Below, one piece after another: positions 1-7,179 of a DNA stretch of 10,523 nucleotides. The position numbers and the translations under genes were made by a program. Position 1 is the stretch's first letter, and each line of letters opens with the position of its first letter. Below the pieces are notes generated by a model. That model was given only the letters and a program-made list of their open reading frames with translations, made no database searches and was not told the DNA's origin. The stretch spans positions 1 through 10,523 of the forward strand of contig JABHFC010000091.1 of the NCBI GenBank assembly GCA_018676275.1, written 5' to 3'. This DNA is from Gammaproteobacteria bacterium (GTDB lineage Bacteria; Pseudomonadota; Gammaproteobacteria; Eutrophobiales; Eutrophobiaceae).

Positions 1-176
1 GGTATTATTCCGAGTTTCCTCGGGGTATTCCCCACATCAAGGTAGATTCCTACGCATTACTCACCCGTCCGCCACTCGCCGCCTGGAAAGCAAGCTTTCC
101 TGCGCTGCCGTTCGACTTGCATGTGTTAAGCATGCCGCCAGCGTTCAATCTGAGCCAGGATCAAACTCTTCAGTTT
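1..176 (-). rRNA. rrs: 16S ribosomal RNA, 5' part only
   Basis: Read on the minus strand this is the 5' end of a bacterial 16S rRNA. It contains the near-universal GAGTTTGATCCTGGCTCAG segment (about 153-171), the following GAACGCTGGCGGC and ACACATGCAAGTCGAACG segments, and the GTGGCGGACGGGTGAGTAA block. The mature 5' end is placed near 176 by analogy with the E. coli start (AAATTGAAGAG; here AAACTGAAGAG). The variable V1 stem is intact and its two arms, GGAAAGC and GCTTTCC, pair perfectly. Only about the first 176 nt lie in the window; the rest of the operon lies beyond position 1. The sequence fits a gammaproteobacterium, but the fragment is too short to name a genus by eye. Confidence 0.97.
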
Positions 177-326
177 AATCACAGTAGTTGCTTATAAAGG
201 CAACCAATCTTGGCTCGATGTTCACTTGACAAGTTGACACTTAAGTCAACAAATTTCGCTCCCACCGAAAACTCTGGTGATGCAAATCGTCGACGTAAGC
301 GCCCACACATATTTCTTGATCAGGAA

Positions 327-339
327 TTTTTAAAGAACA
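327..339 (-). promoter_or_regulatory. boxA rrn antitermination motif
   Basis: The minus strand reads TGTTCTTTAAAAA, close to the E. coli leader boxA TGCTCTTTAACA, which binds NusB-NusE (S10). It sits one base downstream of the boxB-like hairpin and about 150 nt before mature 16S, the expected place. Confidence 0.8.
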
Positions 340-340
340 A

Positions 341-362
341 CAGCCCGGGCGTACCCAGGCTG
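341..362 (-). promoter_or_regulatory. boxB-like hairpin of the rrn antitermination site
   Basis: A nine-base-pair stem (CAGCC-T-GGG pairing with CCC-G-GGCTG, one G-T wobble) closes a four-base TACG loop. It lies directly before boxA in the direction of transcription, the boxB-boxA order of known ribosomal antitermination (nut-like) sites. Confidence 0.75.
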
Positions 363-374
363 TGAGAGCGCGGA

Positions 375-402
375 ATTATACACGCGTTCGGACTACCGTC
401 AA
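375..402 (-). promoter_or_regulatory. rRNA operon P1-type promoter
   Basis: On the minus strand TTGACG (397-402) and TATAAT (375-380) are separated by exactly 16 bp, the spacing typical of rrn P1 promoters. The following discriminator is GC-rich (TCCGCGC), as in promoters under stringent (ppGpp/DksA) control. The predicted start is near 368. An A/T-rich stretch lies immediately upstream. Confidence 0.88.
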
Positions 403-450
403 CTGAAAATAGAAGATAAATTGAAGTTAAATAAACTTTATAAAAATCAT
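403..450 (-). promoter_or_regulatory. AT-rich UP element of the rrn promoter
   Basis: The roughly 48 bp upstream of the -35 box are almost entirely A/T with phased A and T runs, the composition of UP elements bound by the RNA polymerase alpha C-terminal domain. It fills the gap between the tyrS stop and the -35 box. A small AT dyad (AAGTT/AACTT, 424-428 with 434-438) is too weak to count as a tyrS terminator. Fis sites may be present but I cannot place them. Confidence 0.6.
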
Positions 451-454
451 GGTC

Positions 455-1654
455 TTATTTTATCGAAACACGAGCAAATTTGCGCTTCCCTACCTGCACA
501 ACATGGGTCTTCCCTGCGCTCAGTTCAATATCCCTCTCACTCACTCTTTCCCCATCAATTCGGACCGCTCCCTGTCCAATCATTCTGAATGCCTCAGAGC
601 TGCTCGGAGTCAGACCAGATTGCTTTAAAACCAGTCCCAAAGCCAGTTTTCCACCGTCTGACTGTACTTCGATGTCTGGCATGTCATCTGGCACTGCACC
701 ATGACGGAATCGATTAACAAATTCATCCTGGGCCGCATCCCCCTGATTCGCCCCATGGAAACGGCTAACAATCTCGTGCGCCAATTGCATTTTGATATCG
801 CGTGGGTTCTGCCCATCTGAGACTTCCTGCTTTAACTGGTCTAACTCGCTTAGTGGGCGAAAACTGAGTAATTCAAAGTAGCGCCACATCAGATCGTCAG
901 ATATTGACATCAGTTTTCCATACATATCAGCTGGTGGCTCGTCTATACCGACATAGTTATCCAGCGATTTCGACATCTTTTCTACTCCACGAAGTCCTTC
1001 AAGTATCGGCATAGTCAGAATCACCTGTGGTTCCTGACCATCTTCCTTCTGCAATTCACGACCCACCAACAGGTTAAACTTCTGATCAGTACCGCCCAGC
1101 TCTACGTCAGCGCGCATTGCGACCGAATCATAGCCCTGCATCAGTGGGTAGAGAAATTCGTGTATAGATATAGGTTGGTTGCTGGCATAGCGCTTTTTGA
1201 AGTCATCGCGTTCCAGCATTCTGGCGACAGTATATTTCGCTGCCAGTTTTATCATGCCCGCAGCACCCAGGCTTTCTCCCCAGCTTGAATTAAAGCAAAT
1301 CTCAGTCTTGTCAGGATCGAGTATCTTGAAGACCTGCTCCTGGTAAGTCTTTGCATTTTCAGCAATTTCTTCCTTACTTAAGGCTTTTCTCGTAACGTTT
1401 TTACCCGTTGGATCACCAATCAAGCCGGTAAAATCTCCTATCAGGAACATTACATGGTGACCCAGTTCCTGAAAATGTCGCATTTTGTTGATCAATACAG
1501 TATGACCGAGATGCAAATCCGGTGCGGTCGGATCAAACCCGGTTTTTATCCTGAGTGGTTTACCCCTTTTTAGCTTATTTAACAGTTCATCCTGTTGGAT
1601 AATTTCCTCTGCACCGCGGCCGATTAGCTCCAGCGCTTCATCATAATCTGTCAT
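455..1654 (-). CDS. tyrS: tyrosyl-tRNA synthetase
   Basis: This cytoplasmic enzyme charges tRNA-Tyr with tyrosine using ATP. The 399-residue protein has a class I aminoacyl-tRNA synthetase core: the HIGH-type motif HLGH at residues 48-51, the tyrosine-pocket region with YDSVAMRADVELGGTDQ (about 175-191), and KMSKS at 226-230. A C-terminal S4 RNA-binding domain covers about 340-399. KMSKS, rather than the KFGKT of E. coli TyrS, and the overall length indicate the TyrZ-like branch. The ATG start is preceded by AGG about seven bases upstream. The gene is divergent from the M23 peptidase gene and ends about 50 bp before the -35 box of the rRNA promoter on the same strand, with no convincing terminator between. 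The tyrS-next-to-rrn order is also found in Pseudomonas, from memory. Confidence 0.97.
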   Translation of the reverse strand: MTDYDEALELIGRGAEEIIQQDELLNKLKRGKPLRIKTGFDPTAPDLHLGHTVLINKMRHFQELGHHVMFLIGDFTGLIGDPTGKNVTRKALSKEEIAENAKTYQEQVFKILDPDKTEICFNSSWGESLGAAGMIKLAAKYTVARMLERDDFKKRYASNQPISIHEFLYPLMQGYDSVAMRADVELGGTDQKFNLLVGRELQKEDGQEPQVILTMPILEGLRGVEKMSKSLDNYVGIDEPPADMYGKLMSISDDLMWRYFELLSFRPLSELDQLKQEVSDGQNPRDIKMQLAHEIVSRFHGANQGDAAQDEFVNRFRHGAVPDDMPDIEVQSDGGKLALGLVLKQSGLTPSSSEAFRMIGQGAVRIDGERVSERDIELSAGKTHVVQVGKRKFARVSIK

Positions 1655-1727
1655 GTAAAAACCTATTTAAATCGCAAATTCTCTAGCTTAGCACAGTCCT
1701 CACGCAGCCATGAATGTCAGATCCTGA

Positions 1728-1756
1728 TTGACTCCGGGCCCAACAGACGATATTTT
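1728..1756 (+). promoter_or_regulatory. putative sigma-70 promoter of the M23 peptidase-anmK unit
   Basis: TTGACT (1728-1733) and TATTTT (1751-1756) are separated by 17 bp. This predicts a start near 1763 and a leader of about 20 nt before the GTG at 1783. The -35 matches the consensus at five of six bases and the -10 at four of six. It lies in the 128-bp divergent gap shared with tyrS. Confidence 0.5.
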
Positions 1757-1782
1757 CCACATAAATTAATCTAGTAATCACC

Positions 1783-3255
1783 GTGACTTACAGAACCTAT
1801 ATAAAGAAAGACTATAAACCCGAGGTTCGCTGGGTTCCAGATCAATGCTGGCATCAGGGTCGCATACGGCTGGTGGCTGGTCTTATTTCGAGCATATTCC
1901 TGCTTGGCGCATATAGTTTCTATCCCGGTTCAGAGTCAAAATTAGTCGACACCGTTCCGATTAATATCAAGCCCCACTATGCGAAAGTTGAATTACCAGA
2001 CCGCAGTACCGACAGCGCAAGTTCAACTCTGCCAATACCAGTAGCAGAAGAAAGATTCACCGAAATAGATGTCGTAAAAGTAGAGCCCTCTCCATGGCAA
2101 AAAGTGGAGGTCAAAAAAGGTGACAATCTTTCCACAATTTTTGATCGACTTGGATTGGGACCAAGAGTGCTATTTCAGGTAATGTCAGCTGGCAGACAAA
2201 CCCATTTGCTTAAAAATTTATTACCGGGCAATTCACTGAATTTTCTGATTGATGACGGGCAATTACAGGCTTTGAAATTTGAACCTGATTTGATCACCTC
2301 ACTGGAAATTGTAAAACAGGCTAAGGGATATTCCAGCGAGATTATTACTACTGAGCTTGATATTAGAACTAATGAGTCCGGGGGCAGCATTAATAGTTCT
2401 CTGTTTCTCGCAGGACAAGATGCTGGTTTATCTGACAACTTAATTATGCAACTCGTATCAATTTTCGGCTGGGACATTGATTTCGCACTGGATATCCGCA
2501 AGGGCGATAAATTCAACGTCATCTATGAGGAAAAATACAAAGACAATATTAAAGTTGGCGAGGGTGCCATTCTCGCCGCTGAATTCGTTAACCGAAATCA
2601 ATCTTTTCGCACCGTACGTTATACCTCGCCGGATGGTGACACGAATTACTTTAATCAGGATGGAGTAAGCATGCGTAAAGCATTTTTACGTACTCCTCTT
2701 AATTTCAGTCGTATTAGTTCTCGCTTTAACCTGAGTCGGAAACACCCCGTACTAAACCGAATACGAGCGCACAAAGGTGTTGATTATGCCGCTCCGACCG
2801 GCACGCCAATCAAAGCAGCTGGTGATGGAACAGTTGTTCTTGCAGGAAGAAAGGGTGGCTATGGCAGAACCGTAATACTAAAGCACGGTGGCAATCGCAG
2901 TACCTTATATGCGCATATGTCGAGCTTTTCAAAAAAAATGAGAAGAGGGAAGAAGGTTAAACAAGGTCAGATAATCGGATACGTAGGAAAATCGGGTCTG
3001 GCAACAGGACCTCATTTACATTACGAATTTAGAGTACATGGCGTACACCGGAACCCACTTACAGTTAAGTTACCAAAAGCCTCCGGTGTCCCAAAAAAAT
3101 ACCTGGCGAATTTCAAACAGGAAACTGCCAGCCTGTTAGCTAATCTTGATAAGTCTTCCGACATAAAATTTGCTCAGCAGAAAACCGACGACACCGGTAA
3201 GAATAATATTATTGCGCTGGGAGAAACAAATTCAGCCAACCGCAGCGTTCAATAA
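1783..3255 (+). CDS. mepM: M23-family murein DD-endopeptidase, membrane anchored (MepM-like)
   Basis: Likely cuts D-alanyl-meso-DAP cross-links in periplasmic peptidoglycan, allowing new strands to be inserted. The 490-residue protein has a basic N-terminus, one membrane segment at about 29-47, and an OapA/LysM-like domain at about 103-160 (KKGDNLSTIF). A second N-terminal domain like that of MepM/Csd3 proteins spans about 200-305, followed by a LytM/M23 catalytic domain at about 325-430. The zinc ligands and catalytic residues are visible: H330 and D334 (HKGVD), H378 (YAHMS), and H411/H413 (GPHLHYEF), so it should be active. The roughly 60-residue tail after the peptidase domain is polar and unassigned. 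The start is GTG with no clear Shine-Dalgarno. It lies 24 bp upstream of anmK, probably in one transcript. The symbol rests on domain order and synteny; specificity is inferred. Confidence 0.88.
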   Translation: MTYRTYIKKDYKPEVRWVPDQCWHQGRIRLVAGLISSIFLLGAYSFYPGSESKLVDTVPINIKPHYAKVELPDRSTDSASSTLPIPVAEERFTEIDVVKVEPSPWQKVEVKKGDNLSTIFDRLGLGPRVLFQVMSAGRQTHLLKNLLPGNSLNFLIDDGQLQALKFEPDLITSLEIVKQAKGYSSEIITTELDIRTNESGGSINSSLFLAGQDAGLSDNLIMQLVSIFGWDIDFALDIRKGDKFNVIYEEKYKDNIKVGEGAILAAEFVNRNQSFRTVRYTSPDGDTNYFNQDGVSMRKAFLRTPLNFSRISSRFNLSRKHPVLNRIRAHKGVDYAAPTGTPIKAAGDGTVVLAGRKGGYGRTVILKHGGNRSTLYAHMSSFSKKMRRGKKVKQGQIIGYVGKSGLATGPHLHYEFRVHGVHRNPLTVKLPKASGVPKKYLANFKQETASLLANLDKSSDIKFAQQKTDDTGKNNIIALGETNSANRSVQ

Positions 3256-3279
3256 AAACACAAGCACGATAAATCTACT

Positions 3280-4380
3280 GTGTACTATATTGGCCTCATG
3301 TCCGGAACCAGCATGGACGCAATTGATGCCGCTTTAGTAGAAATAAAGGTACAGAATGTCAATGTTCTGGCCTATGAACAATTTCCCATCCCGAACGAAA
3401 TCCAGAATCAGGTGAGGAACGTTAATAGTGCTACCTCCATTGAGGAAATATCTGAACTAGATGCCATATTAGGTAAATTGTTTGCCGACGCGAGCTTACG
3501 TCTGATTAATTCAAACAATATAGATGTCGATCAAATTTGTGCCATAGGTAGTCATGGCCAAACTGTTTTACACATGCCGGAACACAATTTCCCCCGAACT
3601 CTGCAAATTGGTGACGCTAACATCATTGCCTGTCAGACGGGCATCACCACGGTAGCTGATTTTCGTCGAATGGACATGGCCGCCGGAGGTCAGGGAGCTC
3701 CGCTGGCATCCGCTTTTCATGCCTGGTATTTTCGTCAATCAGATAAGGCTTGTGCTGTCCTTAATATTGGCGGCATGGCTAACATCACTTTACTTCCGGC
3801 AGATCCAGAAAAGACCGTTACGGGCTTTGATACCGGACCAGGTAATGCACTAATGGATGATTGGACCCAGGAACATCTTGGCAAGGACTATGATGAGGAT
3901 GGCGACTGGGCAGCTTCGGGCACAGTTAGTGAGAGATTATTGCAAGCTTTGCTACAAACACCTTATTTCTCAGCAAAGCCACCTAAAAGTACTGGCAAAG
4001 ATGACTTCAATCTTCAATGGCTGGATCAAAAACTGGATGAACATGGCGAATCAGTGACAATTGAAGATATCCAGGCAACACTACTGGAATTAAGCGCTTA
4101 TTCCATCAGTGATGCCATAAACAAGCTGGCACCCGACAGCAGAGAAATATTGGTATGTGGTGGAGGAATTCACAACAAGCAATTGATGCTTAGGTTGAAA
4201 GAATTACTCATTGAGAAGGAGATCTGCTCCACTGAAAAATACGATATTGACCCAGATGCACTTGAAGCTGTCGTATTTGCCTGGCTGGCAAAGTGTCGAA
4301 TGGAAAATACTGCTGCGAATTTACCCTCAGTAACAGGGGCTAGCAAAAAAGTTTTACTGGGAGGAGTTTACAAAGCTTAG
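3280..4380 (+). CDS. anmK: anhydro-N-acetylmuramic acid kinase
   Basis: Cytoplasmic peptidoglycan-recycling enzyme. It phosphorylates and opens 1,6-anhydro-MurNAc to MurNAc-6-phosphate with ATP. The 366 residues match the family length. Family motifs appear in order: the N-terminal phosphate loop GLMSGTSMDAIDAAL (5-19), IGSHGQTV (89-96), ADFRRMDMAAGGQGAPL (126-142), LNIGGMANIT (161-170), GFDTGPGN (182-189, with D184 in the place of the family's catalytic aspartate) and the ATP-site segment VCGGGIHN near the C-terminus. The start is GTG; the first conserved motif begins four residues in, so no later start is possible. It follows the murein endopeptidase gene by 24 bp, linking wall cleavage with recovery of the products. 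It converges on erpA with a 33-bp gap. Confidence 0.96.
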   Translation: MYYIGLMSGTSMDAIDAALVEIKVQNVNVLAYEQFPIPNEIQNQVRNVNSATSIEEISELDAILGKLFADASLRLINSNNIDVDQICAIGSHGQTVLHMPEHNFPRTLQIGDANIIACQTGITTVADFRRMDMAAGGQGAPLASAFHAWYFRQSDKACAVLNIGGMANITLLPADPEKTVTGFDTGPGNALMDDWTQEHLGKDYDEDGDWAASGTVSERLLQALLQTPYFSAKPPKSTGKDDFNLQWLDQKLDEHGESVTIEDIQATLLELSAYSISDAINKLAPDSREILVCGGGIHNKQLMLRLKELLIEKEICSTEKYDIDPDALEAVVFAWLAKCRMENTAANLPSVTGASKKVLLGGVYKA

Positions 4381-4413
4381 TAGTACAAACAATATTCGCG
4401 CTGTAGCTACTAA

Positions 4414-4767
4414 TTAAACAGAAAATGATGAACCACAACCACAGGTTGTTTGTGCATTGGGATTGCGAATTACAAATTGTGCGCCTTCCAAACCTTCGGA
4501 ATAATCGATTTCAGCACCGGTTAAATACTGAATACTCATTGGATCGATGAGTAGTTTTACACCTTCTTTCTCAACGACCGTATCCCCATCTGTGATTGCT
4601 TCGTCAAAACTAAAGCCATATTGAAATCCTGAACAGCCGCCACCAGATATAAAAACGCGCAGCATCAAAGCCTCGTTTTTTTCGTCTTCAATAAGTTCTT
4701 TCACTTTGCCCACAGCGGAATCTGTGAAAACAAGTGGATCTGGAAACTGTTCTGCTACTTCTTGCAT
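4414..4767 (-). CDS. erpA: A-type iron-sulfur cluster insertion protein ErpA
   Basis: Carrier that passes Fe-S clusters from the Isc or Suf scaffold to target enzymes; in E. coli ErpA is needed for isoprenoid synthesis (IspG/IspH). The 117-residue HesB/IscA-type protein has the three conserved cysteines: C45 in GGGCSGFQYGF, and C109 and C111 in the C-terminal TTCGCGSSF. Length and the extended N-terminus fit ErpA better than IscA or SufA. The nearby anmK and argC-bactofilin genes support this by synteny. The ATG is preceded by TTGGAG about eight bases upstream, a good ribosome site. It is last in a minus-strand series after argC, the DUF6776-like gene and the bactofilin gene. An 85-bp gap with its own candidate promoter and IscR-like site suggests separate control. 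Confidence 0.95.
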   Translation of the reverse strand: MQEVAEQFPDPLVFTDSAVGKVKELIEDEKNEALMLRVFISGGGCSGFQYGFSFDEAITDGDTVVEKEGVKLLIDPMSIQYLTGAEIDYSEGLEGAQFVIRNPNAQTTCGCGSSFSV

Positions 4768-4822
4768 GCTTTAAAACTCCAACTTTCGACAATGTGCGGT
4801 CAATGTACCTCTAAAAATTCAA

Positions 4823-4847
4823 AAAACCAAGCTATTTAGTCAAGTAT
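4823..4847 (-). promoter_or_regulatory. putative IscR type-1-like operator over the erpA -35 box
   Basis: The minus strand begins ATACTTGACTAAATAGC and runs 25 bp to TTTT. Compared by eye with my recollection of the E. coli type-1 IscR consensus (ATAnYYGACT, W-rich centre, then AGTCRRSTAT), the left half-site matches fully and the right half partly, about 18 of 25 positions. TTGACT within it (4838-4843) could be the -35 of an erpA promoter, as in iscR itself. The expected -10 region (GAATTT, about 4815-4820) is poor. It lies 5 bp past the bactofilin stop. Repression by [2Fe-2S]-IscR would make sense for erpA. Confidence 0.45.
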
Positions 4848-4852
4848 TATCT

Positions 4853-5272
4853 CTACTCTGTGGCTTCAAGAGAATTTAAATGATCGATTGCCATCGAGGG
4901 GGAATCTTCCGCATCCTGCATATGTACCAACTTGCCATTAACTTCAGCACCTATGGCCATTTCTATCAGGTTGTAATAAACGTTACCTGTGACACGTGCC
5001 TTGGAAGCTAATTCAACATGATCTCCGCCATGAACATCACCAATTACCACTCCATTCAGGACTACAAACGGTACGTTAACTTCACCTTCGATAGTCCCCT
5101 GCTCACTAAGTGATAGCATAGAATGGCTATCACGCTCGGCAATAACATTACCTTTAATAGTGCCATCAATATGCAAGCCGCCACTGAACTTAATATCTCC
5201 CAATACTTCGGAGTGTTGACCAATCAAGGTGTCAATTCGGGTTGCTCTGCGTTTTTGGTTGTTACCCCACAT
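4853..5272 (-). CDS. bactofilin (polymer-forming cytoskeletal protein)
   Basis: Bactofilins assemble without nucleotides into filaments or membrane-associated scaffolds that position wall enzymes. This 139-residue protein carries the family's core at about 12-120. It is a right-handed beta-helix with short glycine-spaced repeats such as GDIKFSGGLHIDGTIKGNV, GTIEGEVNV, GVVIGDV and ARVTGNV. The short ends (a basic N-terminus and an acidic C-terminus) fit the family, and there is no membrane segment. The start is firm: ATG is preceded by a perfect AGGAGG eight bases upstream. That Shine-Dalgarno overlaps the TAG stop of the upstream DUF6776-like gene (TAGGAGG, 5281-5287), so the two are probably translated together. 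A murein endopeptidase is encoded close by on the other strand, a frequent association for bactofilins. Confidence 0.9.
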   Translation of the reverse strand: MWGNNQKRRATRIDTLIGQHSEVLGDIKFSGGLHIDGTIKGNVIAERDSHSMLSLSEQGTIEGEVNVPFVVLNGVVIGDVHGGDHVELASKARVTGNVYYNLIEMAIGAEVNGKLVHMQDAEDSPSMAIDHLNSLEATE

Positions 5273-5284
5273 ATTTTCTGCCTC

Positions 5285-5998
5285 CTAACTGGCTGGTGTT
5301 GACCAATCGAATACTTCTCTAATCATAACCTGATTTTTCTGTTTCGGCTTCAATTCCACGATAACCCTTTCAGCTAAGAAATCATCCGGTAATACCAGCT
5401 TGGTCTCGAAGCGCTTAAAACTCCTTAACTTATAGGATAATTCTATGGCCTCACCTGTCGCAATATCTTCAATCTTCAATTGTTGTTCCTCGCCATCCAG
5501 GCGGCCAACAACAAAAATAGCCATATTACCTTCTACCACGGTACTACCTTTGGCAACATGAGTTAGTACCAGTTTCAAATGATATGTCTGTTTTTGTGCT
5601 AATGGTTCCAGATAAATACCATGTACATTCAAACCTTTGGCATTACGGGTCGCATCCATAATGCCCTGATAAAACTCTAATTCACCTTTCTGCGTATAAA
5701 TTTTTTCCTGTAAGGACTTGATTTCGTCCTGCAGCAGTGCCGCTGTCTGCTTATCTACACTGGTAGTTCGCTCCAGCATTAATACTCTTTCCTGGAGAGA
5801 TTCCCTTTCAGTAAGTAAAGACTGATTCACTTCCCATAAATGCTTGCGTTCATCATTATCACCGATGCGATCAAAAATCAGAGACCAGTGACTTTTATCC
5901 AACAGCGACCACGTAAGGGTTGCAAGAAACATGCTCAAAATGATCACCGCCGCTGCAAATTGCCAGGGTCGATGAGATTTAACTACTAACCTGCTCAT
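5285..5998 (-). CDS. membrane-anchored coiled-coil protein, DUF6776-like
   Basis: No biochemical function is known to me. The 237-residue protein has a short basic N-terminus and one membrane segment at about 14-34 (FAAAVIILSMFLATLTW). A heptad-rich, charged coiled coil follows at about 55-110, then a C-terminal beta-rich domain (about 115-237, with YHLKLVLTHV and GNMAIFVVGRLDGEEQQLKI). This suggests an inner-membrane protein with a periplasmic head. The layout and its place between argC and a bactofilin gene match proteins labelled DUF6776 in gammaproteobacteria. Its 12-bp distance from the bactofilin gene, with stop codon and Shine-Dalgarno overlapping, suggests the products act together, perhaps as membrane anchor and scaffold; this is inference. 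No good ribosome site precedes its ATG. The region just upstream is very A-rich, including a run of nine A. Confidence 0.75.
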   Translation of the reverse strand: MSRLVVKSHRPWQFAAAVIILSMFLATLTWSLLDKSHWSLIFDRIGDNDERKHLWEVNQSLLTERESLQERVLMLERTTSVDKQTAALLQDEIKSLQEKIYTQKGELEFYQGIMDATRNAKGLNVHGIYLEPLAQKQTYHLKLVLTHVAKGSTVVEGNMAIFVVGRLDGEEQQLKIEDIATGEAIELSYKLRSFKRFETKLVLPDDFLAERVIVELKPKQKNQVMIREVFDWSTPAS

Positions 5999-6047
5999 TA
6001 TTATTAAGTTATTTTTTTTTATTTGATATTAAAAACAAAATTCAGTC

Positions 6048-7079
6048 TCAGGGATATAAAGCCGGCGCGGTCAAACCTGTCGCCTCCTGAAGACCAAACA
6101 TGAGATTCAGGTTTTGAATCGCCTGACCCGCTGCACCTTTGACCAGGTTGTCTTCAACTGCCAACACAACAACCGTATTTCCGCCCTGAGGACGATAGAC
6201 CGCCAATCGGCAAACATTCGAACCGCGTACACTACTGGTATTTGGCTGAGCCCCCGCTGCCATTACATCAACAAAAGGTTCATCTCTGTACCTGTCCATG
6301 AACAATTGTTGCAAATCGACAGATGTATCTTTTAACGTCGCATATAAAGTCGCGTGAATACCTCTTATAAGAGGAGTCAAATGTGGTACGAAAACGAGAT
6401 TGATATCATCATTGCTAATTGTTTGCAGAGATTGTTTGATTTCCGGCAAGTGTCGATGGCCGTCTACCGAATAAGCATTGAAAGAATCTGCAGTTTCACA
6501 AAACTGACTCGCCATGGCCTCCTTTCTGCCAGCCCCACTCACACCCGACTTGGCGTCAGCAATTAATGAGTCGACCATTACCAGATTCTGCTCAAGCAGT
6601 GGTAAAAAACCAAGCTGGATGGCAGTGGGATAACAACCCGGGTTAGCCACCAGACGAGCTGTTTTAATTTCATCTCTGTTTAATTCTGGCAAACCATATA
6701 CGGCTTCACACAGCAGTGCCGGACACGCATGCTTCTGGCCATACCACTCAGACCATTCGCTCGCATCTTTCAGTCTAAAATCCGCAGACAGGTCAATGAT
6801 CTTGCAATCTGAATCAAGCAACTCAGTTACCTGATGCATAGCCACGCCATTAGGTGTTGCAAAAAATACCACATCACACTTTTTCAAAAGACTGATATCC
6901 GGTGAACTGAATACAAGATCCAATGCACCACGTAAACTTGGAAATAGATCGACAACAGCCTTACCAGTTTCACTGCGGGAAGTGACAACAGACAATTCTA
7001 CCTGTGGATGACTGCTAAGCAGACGTAATAATTCGACGCCCGTATAACCCGTTGCACCGACAATTCCAACCTTAATCAT
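6048..7079 (-). CDS. argC: N-acetyl-gamma-glutamyl-phosphate reductase
   Basis: Third step of arginine synthesis: NADPH-dependent reduction of N-acetyl-gamma-glutamyl phosphate to N-acetylglutamate semialdehyde, in the cytoplasm. The 343 residues match the usual length. An N-terminal Rossmann fold opens with GIVGATGYTGVELLRLL (5-21). The active-site cysteine is C149 in NPGCYPTA, and the GHRHLPEI motif (207-214) carries the catalytic histidine. The dimerisation and substrate domain has SGVSGAGRK (178-186). The ATG follows AAGG about ten bases upstream. It appears to lead the minus-strand series toward the DUF6776-like gene, 49 bp further on. Its upstream region includes a palindromic repeat cluster and, beyond that, an intrinsic terminator on the same strand that should insulate it. 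I could not place an ArgR box with confidence. Confidence 0.97.
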   Translation of the reverse strand: MIKVGIVGATGYTGVELLRLLSSHPQVELSVVTSRSETGKAVVDLFPSLRGALDLVFSSPDISLLKKCDVVFFATPNGVAMHQVTELLDSDCKIIDLSADFRLKDASEWSEWYGQKHACPALLCEAVYGLPELNRDEIKTARLVANPGCYPTAIQLGFLPLLEQNLVMVDSLIADAKSGVSGAGRKEAMASQFCETADSFNAYSVDGHRHLPEIKQSLQTISNDDINLVFVPHLTPLIRGIHATLYATLKDTSVDLQQLFMDRYRDEPFVDVMAAGAQPNTSSVRGSNVCRLAVYRPQGGNTVVVLAVEDNLVKGAAGQAIQNLNLMFGLQEATGLTAPALYP

Positions 7080-7179
7080 GGCCTGATACCTTCACTCTTA
7101 ACTTTTTCAATAAAACCTGAATTCAACATAAATGAAGGATACATTGAACAATACAAAATTGCTCTAGCTGTGGTGGGGT

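Larger units (their letters stand above)
177..368 (-). ncRNA. rRNA operon leader (5' external transcribed spacer)
   Basis: This is the transcribed spacer between the rrn promoter and mature 16S, about 190 nt. In order of transcription it holds a boxB-like hairpin, a boxA motif, and two short dyads: GTTGAC/GTCAAC (233-238 with 245-250) and GTTGC/GCAAC (187-191 with 200-204). The last lies about 10 nt before mature 16S. In known rrn leaders this region nucleates the antitermination complex and pairs with the 16S 3' trailer to form the RNase III processing stem. That trailer is outside the window, so the pairing cannot be checked. The start at about 368 is inferred from spacing to the -10 box. 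Confidence 0.8.

Noticed and set aside
480..704. Plus-strand reading frame antisense to tyrS, and similar frames within mepM, argC, the DUF4126 gene and hemL
   Set aside because: Each lies in another frame of a confidently identified gene and has no family motif of its own.
4377..4413. Seven-base inverted repeat TTAGTAG/CTACTAA between convergent anmK and erpA, as a shared terminator
   Set aside because: The 23-nt loop is too long, the stem is AT-rich and there is no T run. It includes the anmK TAG stop and abuts the erpA stop, so the symmetry may be chance.
6012..6020. Run of nine T (nine A on the coding strand) between argC and the DUF6776-like gene
   Set aside because: On the transcribed strand it is an A run with no preceding hairpin, so it is not a terminator. 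It lies outside coding sequence, so slippage would have no effect on a protein.
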